Of a DNA stretch of 64,000 nucleotides, positions 32,604 through 41,769 are shown one piece after another. The stretch comes from Mesorhizobium_B sp963522145 (GTDB lineage Bacteria > Pseudomonadota > Alphaproteobacteria > Rhizobiales > Rhizobiaceae): assembly GCA_963522145.1 (NCBI GenBank), contig CAUQXI010000001.1, positions 1 through 64,000 of the forward strand, in the 5' to 3' direction. Under the pieces are notes generated by a model. That model was not told the DNA's origin. It did not search any database and worked only from the letters and a program-made list of their open reading frames with translations. A program made the translations under genes and the position numbers. Each line of letters starts with the position of its first letter. Within the stretch, counting starts at the first letter, position 1.

Positions 32604-33719
32604 TTGCAAAACCGATACCCCGTTTCCCGCCCATCCATCTCGCAACTTGAGATCGACTACGTGAACGACGCAGTGCGATCCGGATGGATCTCGTCGCTCG
32701 GGCCCTATATCAGCCGGTTTGAGGCCGATTTTGCCAGGCTCTGCGGGGCAGGTCATGCCGTTTCGGTTTCCAACGGGACGGTGGCCATCCATCTCGCCCT
32801 TGTTGCGCTCGGGATCGGCCCTGGCGATGAGGTCATCATCCCGGATCTGTCCTTTGTCGCCACCGCCAATGCCGTGCTCATGGCGGGCGCGAAGCCGGTC
32901 TTCTGCGACATCGATCCCTTTACGCTCGGCATCGAACCCCGGCTGATCGAGGCGCTGATCACATCGCGGACCAAGGCCATCATGCCGGTGCATCTCTATG
33001 GTCACCCGGCCGACATGAAGGCTGTCTTGGAGGTGGCCGGACGGCACGGGCTCTTCGTGATCGAGGACGCTGCCGAGGCGCATGGCGCGACGATCGAGGA
33101 CAAGCCGGTCGGCTCATGGGGCACCTGCGCGACCTTCAGCTTCTACGGCAACAAGAACCTGACCACCGGTGAAGGCGGCATGGTGGTCACGAATGACGAG
33201 GCGCTTGCCGCCCGATGCCGCAGGCTGCGCGACCATGCCATGAGCGCCACCAAGCGCTACTGGCACGAGGAACTGGGCTATAATTACCGCATGACCAATC
33301 TGCAGGCCGCTCTTGGCTGTGCGCAGCTCGACCGGGCCGAGGAACTGCTCGGCGGGCGGCGGCGCCTGTTCGAACTCTACCAGGAACGCCTTGCCGGCAC
33401 TCCCGCCATCCGCCTTAACCGGACGGCGAACTGGGCGGGCAACAGCTACTGGATGATCTGCACGGAGATCGACGGGCTCGACGAGGGCGCGCGCGAGGCC
33501 TTGATGGCAGGCTTGCGCGAGCGCGGCGTCGATACGCGCCCCTATTTTTTTTCCATGTCCGACATGCCCTATCTTGAAAGCGCTGACACCCCCGAGTCCC
33601 ACCGCCTTTCGCGGATCGGCCTCAACCTGCCCACTTATGTCGGGCTCGGTTCCGATGATGTGGACGTGATCGGCACTGCGCTGATCGCTTCAGCCAGGGA
33701 CCTGTCGCTGATTGCTTAA
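32604..33719 (+). CDS. rfbE: GDP-perosamine synthase (DegT/DnrJ/EryC1/StrS aminotransferase)
   Basis: This PLP enzyme of 371 residues should aminate the 4-keto group of GDP-4-keto-6-deoxymannose to give GDP-perosamine. Signatures are GWISSLGPYISRFEADFA, VSNGTVAIHLALVALGIGPG, MPVHLYGHPADM, VIEDAAEAHGA, FYGNKNLTTGEGGM with the PLP Lys (about residue 183), and GYNYRMTNLQAALG. These agree closely with perosamine synthases such as Caulobacter Per, and gmd is in the same operon. It uses TTG at 32604. A related sugar aminotransferase with another nucleotide is the alternative. Confidence 0.87.
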   Translation: MQNRYPVSRPSISQLEIDYVNDAVRSGWISSLGPYISRFEADFARLCGAGHAVSVSNGTVAIHLALVALGIGPGDEVIIPDLSFVATANAVLMAGAKPVFCDIDPFTLGIEPRLIEALITSRTKAIMPVHLYGHPADMKAVLEVAGRHGLFVIEDAAEAHGATIEDKPVGSWGTCATFSFYGNKNLTTGEGGMVVTNDEALAARCRRLRDHAMSATKRYWHEELGYNYRMTNLQAALGCAQLDRAEELLGGRRRLFELYQERLAGTPAIRLNRTANWAGNSYWMICTEIDGLDEGAREALMAGLRERGVDTRPYFFSMSDMPYLESADTPESHRLSRIGLNLPTYVGLGSDDVDVIGTALIASARDLSLIA

Positions 33720-33723
33720 GGCG

Positions 33724-34362
33724 ATGATCTTCTCGCTTGTCGAAGATGCGTTGCGCTGGATCGGCGGGCCGCTTGGCGTGCGGGGCAGGCGCGCTTACTA
33801 CCGGAGGCGGCTCAAGGCTTGCGGTGAGCGGCTGACGGTCGCGCCCGGTGTCACGATCACGGCGCCTGAATGGATTTCACTGGGCGACGATGTGTGGCTC
33901 GATCAGAATGTGACCCTGATCGCCGGACCGCCTGCCTCGGGGGCGCAGACGAGGACGCTCAAAGGCGGCATTTGCAGCCCGGGAGAAATTATGATCGGAA
34001 CCGGATCGCATCTGGGCATCGGCACGATCGTGCAGGGACATGGCGGCGTTGTCGCCGGAAACTCGTTCACCACCTCTGCCGGGGTCAAGATTTATTCCTT
34101 CTCGAACGATCCGCGGCGATGCCGCGACGGCACGATGCGAAGCGTAGGGATGGAGCCCGCTTATCTCAGCACTCCGGTTGAAATCGGACGCAATGTCTGG
34201 CTCGGCCTCAATGCGGTCGTGATCGGCGGGTCGATTGGTGCCAACAGCTTTTCCAGGCCGGGCGCGGTGCTGTTTTCGACCTATCCGGACAACTCGATCA
34301 TCGGCGGCAATCCCGCCGAGCGCGTTGGCGAACGCTTCCGTGAGCGGGACCTGCCCTCATAA
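33724..34362 (+). CDS. Left-handed beta-helix acyltransferase (candidate perosamine N-acetyltransferase)
   Basis: This protein of about 212 residues is a hexapeptide-repeat acyltransferase of the NodL/LacA/CysE type: LTVAPGVTITAPEWISLGDDVWLDQNVTL, IGTGSHLGIGTIVQGHGGVVAG, then VEIGRNVWLGLNAVVIGGS and NSIIGGNPAERVG. It directly follows the perosamine synthase, which suggests N-acetylation of perosamine as by WbdR/PerB, but O-acetylation is equally possible. ATG 33724 is used; TTG 33712 would overlap the upstream gene. Its stop overlaps the wzy ATG (TAATG). Confidence 0.83.
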   Translation: MIFSLVEDALRWIGGPLGVRGRRAYYRRRLKACGERLTVAPGVTITAPEWISLGDDVWLDQNVTLIAGPPASGAQTRTLKGGICSPGEIMIGTGSHLGIGTIVQGHGGVVAGNSFTTSAGVKIYSFSNDPRRCRDGTMRSVGMEPAYLSTPVEIGRNVWLGLNAVVIGGSIGANSFSRPGAVLFSTYPDNSIIGGNPAERVGERFRERDLPS

Positions 34363-35744
34363 TGTCGGTCACGACGCAGATCTGGGTGATCGGAGTCAGC
34401 TGGATCGCGCTGCTCGTTTTCGTCACGCGCTTGACGATGCGCTCACCTGCCGGAAGCGTCGGCCTGCCGATCGCCTTCCTCTACTCGATGTCGTTCCTTT
34501 ACTGCGGCTTTGCCGCCTATGCGGTTCCGGGCTATTCCCACCTGCGGCCCGACGGGAGTCTTTATCTTCAAAGCTACGGGTTTACGGAAGACACCGTGCT
34601 GCTCGGCGTCCAAGCCTGTCTTCTAGGTGTTGCCAGCTTTGCTGTCGGTTGCTGGCTTGGAGAACCCGGCCGGTCCAGCATCCCGGTTCGTGATCGGGGG
34701 CGGCGAGATGATAAAGGGAGGCGCAGCAAGATACTCCTTGCTCTTGGACTTTTCGGGTTGACAGGCTTCCTGCTCAACGGCGTGTCTTTGCCGGTTCCGA
34801 TGGCGCAGGCTCTCCTGCAGGTTGCTCGAAACACTGCGATCGTTGTGGTGTGCCTCGGCGCACTTTATGCCTGTTCGAATGGCGAAGGCTATCTTCGCTG
34901 GATGGCGGCAGCCGCCCTGATTCCTTCTGCTTACCTCGTGGTTTGGGGCGTTACTTCCTACGGCTTTATAGCCTCGACGATCATTGCGGGATTTTGGCTG
35001 TGCCAACTTAAGCCGACGCGGTGGAATGGCTTGAGGCTGGGACTAGGCATCTCGGCTGCCAGTTATCTTCTTCTCTCCTTGTTCGTAACCTGGATGTCGT
35101 TCCGCCAGCAGTTGCGGTCGGTGCTTTGGAGCCAAGCGGGATTTGGAGAGCGACTCGAAGCGCTCGGAACCGCGATCTCGAATACAGAGCTTCTTTCTCC
35201 TTCGAATTTCGCGAGTCTCGATTGGCTGAATGGTCGCCTTAATCAGTATATTTTCGTTGGCAAGATGATTGTCTGGCACGATATGATGCCTGACCTGCGA
35301 CTTTATGGCAAAACGTTGTATCTTGCTCTGATCGTCTGGCTGCCGCGATTCATCTGGTCTGACAAACCGGAGATGGGCGGCAGCAGTTTCGTTTCGCTAA
35401 ATACGGGGATGCGCCTGTCTCAAACATCGACCTTTGGCGCTGGGCCGGTGTTCGAATTCTATGTAAATTTCGGCTATGTCGGAGTTGTTGCTGGATTCAT
35501 CGGCTTGGGGTTACTGCTTCGCAAGATCGATCTGCTATCTGCATATTCCCTTCGAACAGGGGATACATTGAAGTTTGTTTGCTGGTTTGTGGTAGGGATA
35601 GCCTTTATTGCGCCTTTGACTGATTTCTTCTTTATGTTCAACGGCGCTGTGATGTCGTGGCTGGTGATCTCAGCCTTTGGACTGTTCATCGGAATCGCGC
35701 CGGGCCGGCGTGTGGAAGTGAACAACATGCAGAGGCTCGCGTGA
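34362..35744 (+). CDS. Oligosaccharide repeat-unit polymerase (Wzy-like)
   Basis: This 460-residue protein is highly hydrophobic with about ten to twelve membrane segments (for example IWVIGVSWIALLVFVTRL at the start and FVVGIAFIAPLTDFFFMFNGAVMSWLVISAF near the end) and a large loop before the C-terminal helices. Topology, size and place between transferases and the flippase fit Wzy, which polymerises lipid-linked repeats in the periplasm. Wzy proteins lack strong motifs, so this is by topology and context. Base composition is visibly more AT-rich than the flanking genes, a usual sign of lateral exchange of the polymerase. Confidence 0.8.
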   Translation: MSVTTQIWVIGVSWIALLVFVTRLTMRSPAGSVGLPIAFLYSMSFLYCGFAAYAVPGYSHLRPDGSLYLQSYGFTEDTVLLGVQACLLGVASFAVGCWLGEPGRSSIPVRDRGRRDDKGRRSKILLALGLFGLTGFLLNGVSLPVPMAQALLQVARNTAIVVVCLGALYACSNGEGYLRWMAAAALIPSAYLVVWGVTSYGFIASTIIAGFWLCQLKPTRWNGLRLGLGISAASYLLLSLFVTWMSFRQQLRSVLWSQAGFGERLEALGTAISNTELLSPSNFASLDWLNGRLNQYIFVGKMIVWHDMMPDLRLYGKTLYLALIVWLPRFIWSDKPEMGGSSFVSLNTGMRLSQTSTFGAGPVFEFYVNFGYVGVVAGFIGLGLLLRKIDLLSAYSLRTGDTLKFVCWFVVGIAFIAPLTDFFFMFNGAVMSWLVISAFGLFIGIAPGRRVEVNNMQRLA

Positions 35745-36931
35745 GGCCATCTGCCACCTCCTCTGCGGAGCAGTCCGGGACTGCGCCTGTCGCAATCCTT
35801 ATCTCGCCTGGCGCGGTTGACGCTTATCCACCTGTACAATCCAAGGCCGAGCTTCTCGCAGAAAGGGGCTTTCTGGTCGTCCTCCTGACCACGCCGCGGC
35901 GTGGAGAAACGCATGTTCACTTCGCATCCACGGATGTTCAGGTGCATGTCATCCAGGGGCCGGAGAGACGATTCATGGGCAAGGCCAAATACGTTGCCTC
36001 ATACCTGCTTGCCTTGTCGCGGCTACGTCTCGCCTACCGTCGGAGGGTGAAAATAGAGGTGGCATATGATCCACGGGGCATGTGGATCAGCGATATGTCC
36101 TTGTTTCGACCGACTGTGAGATTGGCCCATCTTCACGAGTCACTGCATGATTTGGAGAGCCACTGGCTCCTTCGCCGAGTGAAAAGATCCATTCAGGCTT
36201 TTTCCGCTGTGATCGTGCCTGATGCCAATCGTGCCGAATACATCACGTCGCGGCTCCCGATCCATCAGGACGTGCTTGTGGTGCCGAATTTTCCTCTTGC
36301 GAGAAGAAGCAGCCGGAGCGCTCCGGCTGCTGTCAAGAGCGGGTCGTTCGACGTCGTTTATACAGGCTCCATCGGCCGCAACCAGCAGATGGAACTGATC
36401 ATGGAGTCGGTGTGTCTTTGGCCCGATTCAGCGCGGCTCCTCGTTTATGGCGACGATACGACGCCGTACTCCAAAGAGCTCCGTAAAAAGTATGCCGGCG
36501 AAAAGATCCTTTTTAGGGGTTGGCGCGAGCTTGATCATCTGCTCGACGAGATATCCGGCGCGTGGCTCGCTATCTCGTTGCTGGATCCTACGCAGATCCA
36601 GTGGCAGTCGGCTCTCAACGCGAGCAACAAGCGCTTCATCTACATGGAGGCTGGGTTGCCGCAGATCGGAGACACAAATCCGGGTGTTTCCGCGCTGATC
36701 GAGGAAAAACACATCGGATCATGTGTCCGCTCCAACGAGGCGGCCGAAGTTGCCCGCATCGTCACCGAATACGAGGCTGATCGAAAAAGGGCGCTCGTCG
36801 AAGGTGCCCGCGCACGACAGCTCTTTGTTGACGTCTTCAATTACGAGGTAGGGTTTGCTCCGCTCCATGGATGGCTGGTTGCGCGGGGCCTGATGCCCGA
36901 GCAGCCTGCTCCCCGGAACACAGCGAGCTGA
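35741..36931 (+). CDS. Glycosyltransferase, GT-B fold (GT4-like)
   Basis: This 396-residue protein begins at GTG 35741, which overlaps the wzy stop. It has a two-lobed GT-B layout: VAILISPGAVDAYPPVQSKAELLAERGFLVVLL in lobe one and DVVYTGSIGRNQQMELIMESV, LFRGWRELDHLLDEISGAWLAISLL and ASNKRFIYMEAGLPQIGDT in lobe two, the last being the donor-binding region. Composition is AT-richer than most of the locus, like wzy. Sugar specificity is unknown. Confidence 0.83.
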   Translation: MRPSATSSAEQSGTAPVAILISPGAVDAYPPVQSKAELLAERGFLVVLLTTPRRGETHVHFASTDVQVHVIQGPERRFMGKAKYVASYLLALSRLRLAYRRRVKIEVAYDPRGMWISDMSLFRPTVRLAHLHESLHDLESHWLLRRVKRSIQAFSAVIVPDANRAEYITSRLPIHQDVLVVPNFPLARRSSRSAPAAVKSGSFDVVYTGSIGRNQQMELIMESVCLWPDSARLLVYGDDTTPYSKELRKKYAGEKILFRGWRELDHLLDEISGAWLAISLLDPTQIQWQSALNASNKRFIYMEAGLPQIGDTNPGVSALIEEKHIGSCVRSNEAAEVARIVTEYEADRKRALVEGARARQLFVDVFNYEVGFAPLHGWLVARGLMPEQPAPRNTAS

Positions 36932-36938
36932 ATCGCAG

Positions 36939-38129
36939 ATGGAGCGTCCTGCGTCTCCTGAAACGAAGAAGCCACGTGTGGCGATGGTCGTGCGTTATGT
37001 GCATCCCCGTGTGATCGCCTGCCTCAATGCAGCTTCGATGCTTCTTGATCTCACGGTGGTGGAGGTCGAGCGGCAACCAGATGCCGATCTATCCAGATCA
37101 AGGGGCAGCGTCTCTTTCCCGATCCGAAACCTGCGTGATGAGGGCGTTGTTCTTTCCGACGTGCTGGACGCGTCCGCGCCGGAGGCGCTGCTTGTGTTGG
37201 GATGGAGTGGCCCCGGAGCACTGCAGGCGACTGCGTGGGCGGTATCGAGGTCCGTGCCGATCGTGGTGGCTTCCAACAGCAACCAGTTTGACTATCGTCG
37301 ACGGAGCCTCACCGAGGCCGTCAAGCGGATCGTCGTATCGGCATTCACGGTAGGCTGGGCTTCGAGCAATTCGGCGCGCGATTATCTGCTTTCTCTCGGG
37401 ATGGCGAAGGATCGTGTGCTCATTGGTCCCTTGAACACCGTCGACAATAATCATTTCCGCCATAAGGCGGATGATGCCCGGGCGCAGGCATCGGATCGCC
37501 GAGCGGCTCTGGGGCTTCCCCCCCGCTTCTTTCTTTCCGTGTGCAGGCTCGTGGAGGAAAAGAATCTCTTCCGATTGCTTCAGGCCTACAAGCTTTACCA
37601 TGCGAGCACCCGGGTCCCCTGGCCCCTGGTTGTCGTGGGTGACGGACCTTTGCGATCCAATCTCGAACATCTCGCCGTGCAGCTTGGATTGGACAGAAGC
37701 ATCATGTTTGTCGGTGCCGTGGGCTATGACCTGGTTCCTGCCTATTATGGGCTGGCCAGCGCCTTCATCCTTGCGAGCACCAAAGATACTTGGGCCGTGG
37801 TCGTCAATGAGGCGGCGGCATGCGGCCTGCCGCTTCTTGTGTCCCGGCAGGCGGGCTGCGCTCCTCATCTGGTGGCCGAGGGGGTGAATGGTCATACCTT
37901 CGATCCGCTTGATGTTCCGGAGATGGCTGCGCTTATAGGGCGTTTTTCCGCCCATCCGGATGACCTGCCCGGGATGGGAAAAAAGAGCCAGGATCTCGTC
38001 GCGGGCTATGTTCCGGAACAATACGCGCGAAGCCTGCACAGTGCAGTTGTTCATACGCTGAAGACACCGAGGGGCAGGACGTCTTTTCGCTTGCGGGCAT
38101 TTCTGTCGCTTTTCGCGATGGTCAGATAG
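36939..38129 (+). CDS. Glycosyltransferase family 4
   Basis: This 396-residue GT4 enzyme shows FFLSVCRLVEEKNLFRLLQAYKLY, PLVVVGDGPLRSNLEHLA, MFVGAVGYDLVPAYYGLASAFILASTKDTWAVVVNEAAACGLPLLVS (the E-x7-E donor motif region) and GVNGHTFDPLDVPEMA. Lobe one starts RVAMVVRYVHPRVIACLNAASML. It is seven bases downstream of the previous transferase. Donor and linkage cannot be inferred. Confidence 0.9.
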   Translation: MERPASPETKKPRVAMVVRYVHPRVIACLNAASMLLDLTVVEVERQPDADLSRSRGSVSFPIRNLRDEGVVLSDVLDASAPEALLVLGWSGPGALQATAWAVSRSVPIVVASNSNQFDYRRRSLTEAVKRIVVSAFTVGWASSNSARDYLLSLGMAKDRVLIGPLNTVDNNHFRHKADDARAQASDRRAALGLPPRFFLSVCRLVEEKNLFRLLQAYKLYHASTRVPWPLVVVGDGPLRSNLEHLAVQLGLDRSIMFVGAVGYDLVPAYYGLASAFILASTKDTWAVVVNEAAACGLPLLVSRQAGCAPHLVAEGVNGHTFDPLDVPEMAALIGRFSAHPDDLPGMGKKSQDLVAGYVPEQYARSLHSAVVHTLKTPRGRTSFRLRAFLSLFAMVR

Positions 38130-38141
38130 GGCGCGAACTGC

Positions 38142-39323
38142 TTGCCGACTGAAACGTCACACCGCATCCTCCATCTCACCCCCGGTTGCTTCGACAAGGG
38201 CGGGATCAGCCGCTACTCCCGTTACCAGATCGAAGCGCTGCGAGAGATTTCCGGGAAGGAGAATATCCGGGCGCTTTCGCTGCTCGCACCGGATGAGAAC
38301 AGCCTGGAAGATGCGTTCCATGTGGACTGGCATGGCTCGAGCCAGCCCGGCGAGCTTTCGCGACTTAGCCGCGCCGCGTTTGCCACGCGCGCTCTGGCTT
38401 GCGCCGTGGCGTGGCGGCCGGACATCATCTGGTCCGCGCATGTGAATTTCGGCCCGCTTGCCGCGGTGGCCGCGCGGCTCGCCGGCGCCCGAACAGTTTT
38501 GAACGTTTACGGGCTGGAAATCTGGAGCGGGCTTTCACCGGCGCGGCGATCCTGCATGGCGCGCCTCGATCGGATCGTGGCTGATTGCCACTTCACCGCC
38601 AACTATGTCGTGGAAGCCAAGCTGCACCCTTCGCCCGCCTCCGTCATCTGGGATCCGGTCGACCTTCAGCGCTTTTCTCCCGGCCAGATCGATCCGGCGA
38701 TCGTCCGGAAATACGGTCTTCCCGATCCGTCCGCGCATTTCATGGTCATGACGCTGGGACGTCTCGCGAAAGCTGCGGCGCATAAAGGGTATGAACGGCT
38801 GATCGACACTGTGGCCCGCATCGCGCCCGACATGCCCGCGTTGCGTCTGGTGATGGCGGGGCGGGGCGACGACCGGGAAAGGCTGGAGGCGATCGCGGCG
38901 GAGCGCGGCATCGCGGATCGTGTGTGTTTTACGGGACCGGTGGACGAGGACGACCTCCCCGCCTTTTACCGCTGCGCCCATGTCTTCTCGCTGGTCAGCG
39001 ATCGAGGGCACGGGCGGGGCGAGGGCATCCCGCTCACGCCGCTCGAGGCGATGGCCTGCGGGGTTCCGGTGATCGTCGGTAACGAAGATGGCTCGCAGGA
39101 GGCCGTGGACGGAGCCAGAAACGGCTTTGTCGTTTCGCCGCGCGACGGCAATGCGCATGCCGAGGCCGTCACCCGGCTCGCCCGGAACCCATCATTGCGG
39201 AGCGGAATGGCGACAGAGGCTGCCGCGGTGGCGCGTGAACGCTTCGGCTATCGCGACTTCGTGAGCAAGCACAAGACTCTGCTCGCCTCACTCGGGCCGG
39301 TCGGCCGGCGGCACGCCGCTTGA
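38142..39323 (+). CDS. Glycosyltransferase family 4
   Basis: This 393-residue GT4 enzyme has ILHLTPGCFDKGGISRYSRYQIEAL in the acceptor lobe and MTLGRLAKAAAHKGYERLIDTVARI, LVMAGRGDDRERLEAIAAERGI, CFTGPVDEDDLPAFYRCAHVFSL and EGIPLTPLEAMACGVPVIVGNEDGSQEAV in the donor lobe. The start is TTG 38142, 12 bases after the previous gene; no stronger start is close. Specificity is unknown. Confidence 0.9.
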   Translation: MPTETSHRILHLTPGCFDKGGISRYSRYQIEALREISGKENIRALSLLAPDENSLEDAFHVDWHGSSQPGELSRLSRAAFATRALACAVAWRPDIIWSAHVNFGPLAAVAARLAGARTVLNVYGLEIWSGLSPARRSCMARLDRIVADCHFTANYVVEAKLHPSPASVIWDPVDLQRFSPGQIDPAIVRKYGLPDPSAHFMVMTLGRLAKAAAHKGYERLIDTVARIAPDMPALRLVMAGRGDDRERLEAIAAERGIADRVCFTGPVDEDDLPAFYRCAHVFSLVSDRGHGRGEGIPLTPLEAMACGVPVIVGNEDGSQEAVDGARNGFVVSPRDGNAHAEAVTRLARNPSLRSGMATEAAAVARERFGYRDFVSKHKTLLASLGPVGRRHAA

Positions 39324-40498
39324 GGATCATTTTCTTTGCACCCAACTATCTGCCGGCGACGCGCTATGGCGGGCCGATCCGGTCCAGCCATGGATTGGCC
39401 AAGGCGTTGGTAGAACTTGGTCATGAGGTGCAGGTGTTCACGACCAATGTGGACGGGCCTGGCCTGCTCGATGTGCCCCTCGACCGTCCGGTGGAGCGTG
39501 ACGGGGTGGCTGTCCGCTACTTTCCGATCGCCGCGCCGCGCCGCATCTACCGGTCGCCTGCAATGACGGCAGAGCTGCGGGTTGCCATTCCAGAGGCCGA
39601 TGTCGTTCACCTGAACGGCATGTTCCTGTGGCCCGGACCGGCAGCAGCGCGGATCGCGGCGCGTGCCGGCGTGCCGGTGATCGTCTCCCCGCGCGGCATG
39701 CTGATGCCCGACATGATCGGCGGCAGATCGACCCTTGTGAAGAAGGCGTGGATCGCCGCGTTCGAGCGGCGCAACCTGCGCGAGGCCGCGGTGATCCATG
39801 CGACCTCGGACGAGGAAGCGCGAGGGCTGCGGGAGTCCGGCCTCGACCTTGCACCCGTTGCGGTGATCGGCAACGGCGTGGATCTGCCGGATCACCTGCC
39901 TGACGAAGTTGCGATCGAAAGCCTTTGGCACGGCATCCCGAAGGGAAAGCGCGTTGCTTTCCTCGGCCGGCTCGACTGGACGAAGGGCGTCGATCTCGCC
40001 ATCGAAGCGGTGCAGCGCGCAGGTGGCGCGAGCCTGCTGTTCGGCGGGCCGGACCAGATCGGCCTGCGCGCGACGCTGGAGCCTCGCATGGTGCGAGACG
40101 ATGGCACGAGCGTTGGGCGCTTCCTCGGCGCGGTGGAGGGCGAGCGGAAGTGGGCGCTGCTGACGGGGGCGGATGTTCTTCTCGCGCCCTCGGTGAAGGA
40201 AAGTTTCGGCCTTTCGGCTGCCGAAGCGCTGGCAGTCGGAACGCCGGTGATCTGTTCCAATGGAGTGGGCCTGTCACCGGTGATCGCCGGGATCGATCCG
40301 GAATGCGTGGTTGCGCGCGATGCGGAAAGCCTCGGCAGCGCGCTGAAAAGCCTGCTTTCGGATGAAGACCGGCGGAACCGGATCGGAAAGGCCGCGCGAG
40401 CAGTGATGGCGAGCGGGTTCACCTGGACGGCGATCGCGCGGGAGATGGAAAGCGTCTACCGCAACGCCATCGAGCGGGCACGACGGGACGAGCGCTAG
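39320..40498 (+). CDS. Glycosyltransferase family 4
   Basis: This 392-residue GT4 protein starts with TTG 39320 overlapping the upstream TGA. Features are FFAPNYLPATRYGGPIRSSHGLAKAL, GVPVIVSPRGMLMPD (typical of mannosyl or rhamnosyl GT4 enzymes), VAFLGRLDWTKGVDLAIEAV, and the donor motif VKESFGLSAAEALAVGTPVICSNGVG. The SPRGM loop suggests a GDP-linked or similar donor, but this is weak evidence. Confidence 0.9.
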   Translation: MRIIFFAPNYLPATRYGGPIRSSHGLAKALVELGHEVQVFTTNVDGPGLLDVPLDRPVERDGVAVRYFPIAAPRRIYRSPAMTAELRVAIPEADVVHLNGMFLWPGPAAARIAARAGVPVIVSPRGMLMPDMIGGRSTLVKKAWIAAFERRNLREAAVIHATSDEEARGLRESGLDLAPVAVIGNGVDLPDHLPDEVAIESLWHGIPKGKRVAFLGRLDWTKGVDLAIEAVQRAGGASLLFGGPDQIGLRATLEPRMVRDDGTSVGRFLGAVEGERKWALLTGADVLLAPSVKESFGLSAAEALAVGTPVICSNGVGLSPVIAGIDPECVVARDAESLGSALKSLLSDEDRRNRIGKAARAVMASGFTWTAIAREMESVYRNAIERARRDER

Positions 40499-40503
40499 AG
40501 GTC

Positions 40504-41769
40504 ATGCGCCAGCATCTCCGCCGGTTGACCGGCAGTCCGGCGCTCCGGGCAGTCGCAAAGCTTTCCACCGGGCAGTTCGTCGCTGCGGCGATTCCGCTCC
40601 TCGCAGCGCCCATCCTCGGGCGGCTCTACCATCCGGCGGATTACGGCGCGCTCGCCACCTATATGGCGGTGAGCCAGATGCTCGCGACCTTCAGCACGTT
40701 GCAGTTCCAGCAGGCGATCCTTGCCGAGCGCAGCGAGGTGCGCGCCGAGCATCTGGTTTATGTCTGCCTGTGGGCGTCCGTTCTGGTGTCAAGCGTCGCC
40801 GCCGTCTTCGGTGCGGGAGCCAGCCTGTGGATGGCCGGTCATCCCGGCTACCACGATGCGCGTTTCTGGATGCTGGCGCTTCCCTTAACCACACTGGCGG
40901 GAGGCTGGATCGCGACGGTTTCCGCGCTCGCCAACCGACGCGGCGCATTCGGCGCCATGGCGCGGCTGCCCGCCACGCAGGTCGCGGCGACCACATCCAG
41001 CTCGATGCTGTTCGGCTTCATGGGATGGGGCGTGCATGGGCTGTTTGCGAGCTACCTGCTTGGACAGGCGGTGTCCTGCGCGCTTTACTTCGGCCTGTTC
41101 CGCCGTCAGCGCTCCAACAACCGCCGGCCGAACCGGCCGCAGCTCTGGGCGATGACCCGCCGCCATCGCCGCTACACCTTCTATACGCTGCCGTCGGAAG
41201 TGATCGGATCGTTCAACCAGCAGATTCCGGTATTCGCCCTCGGCGCGCTCGGAGCAGTGCCGCTCCTCGGCGCGTTCGCACGCGCGCGCCAGCTTGTGGC
41301 CGCGCCGCTGACCCTGCTCGGATCGGCGATCGCTCAGGTATTCCGTCAGCGCGCGGCCGAGCAGTATCGCCAGACGGGAACGTGTCGTCCGCTCTATCTC
41401 CGCACCTTCTTCACACTGCTGCTGATCGGGGTGGCGCCGACACTGGTGCTGGCATTCTTCGCGCCTGCGCTGTTCGCCTGGTTTCTCGGACCGAGCTGGC
41501 GCGAGGCCGGTGAGGTGGCGCGCATCCTCGCGCCCATGCTGCTGCTGCGCCTCATCTGCTCTCCGTTGTCATCGGTGTTCTACTTCACGCAGGCGCAACG
41601 CTTGGAATTCGGACTTTCGATCGGCAGCGTTCTGGTGATGGCTGGACTGATGGCGCTGCCCGTCGCGGCGGGCGGAAGCCCGACCCAACTGATCGTGGCC
41701 TACTCGGCAGGCTTCAGCCTCATCTACCTCGTTTATCTCTCCATCGGCTGGGGACTTTCCCGTCGATGA
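40504..41769 (+). CDS. wzx: Lipid-linked oligosaccharide flippase (Wzx-like, MATE/PST family)
   Basis: This 421-residue protein has about twelve membrane helices. LSTGQFVAAAIPLLAAPILGRLYHPADYGALATYMAV is the diagnostic start of polysaccharide transporter (PST) flippases, and it keeps charged residues along the helices. Wzx moves the completed undecaprenyl-linked repeat across the inner membrane for Wzy polymerisation. It starts five bases after the GT4 gene, and its stop overlaps the acyltransferase start (ATGA at 41766-41769). Confidence 0.92.
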   Translation: MRQHLRRLTGSPALRAVAKLSTGQFVAAAIPLLAAPILGRLYHPADYGALATYMAVSQMLATFSTLQFQQAILAERSEVRAEHLVYVCLWASVLVSSVAAVFGAGASLWMAGHPGYHDARFWMLALPLTTLAGGWIATVSALANRRGAFGAMARLPATQVAATTSSSMLFGFMGWGVHGLFASYLLGQAVSCALYFGLFRRQRSNNRRPNRPQLWAMTRRHRRYTFYTLPSEVIGSFNQQIPVFALGALGAVPLLGAFARARQLVAAPLTLLGSAIAQVFRQRAAEQYRQTGTCRPLYLRTFFTLLLIGVAPTLVLAFFAPALFAWFLGPSWREAGEVARILAPMLLLRLICSPLSSVFYFTQAQRLEFGLSIGSVLVMAGLMALPVAAGGSPTQLIVAYSAGFSLIYLVYLSIGWGLSRR

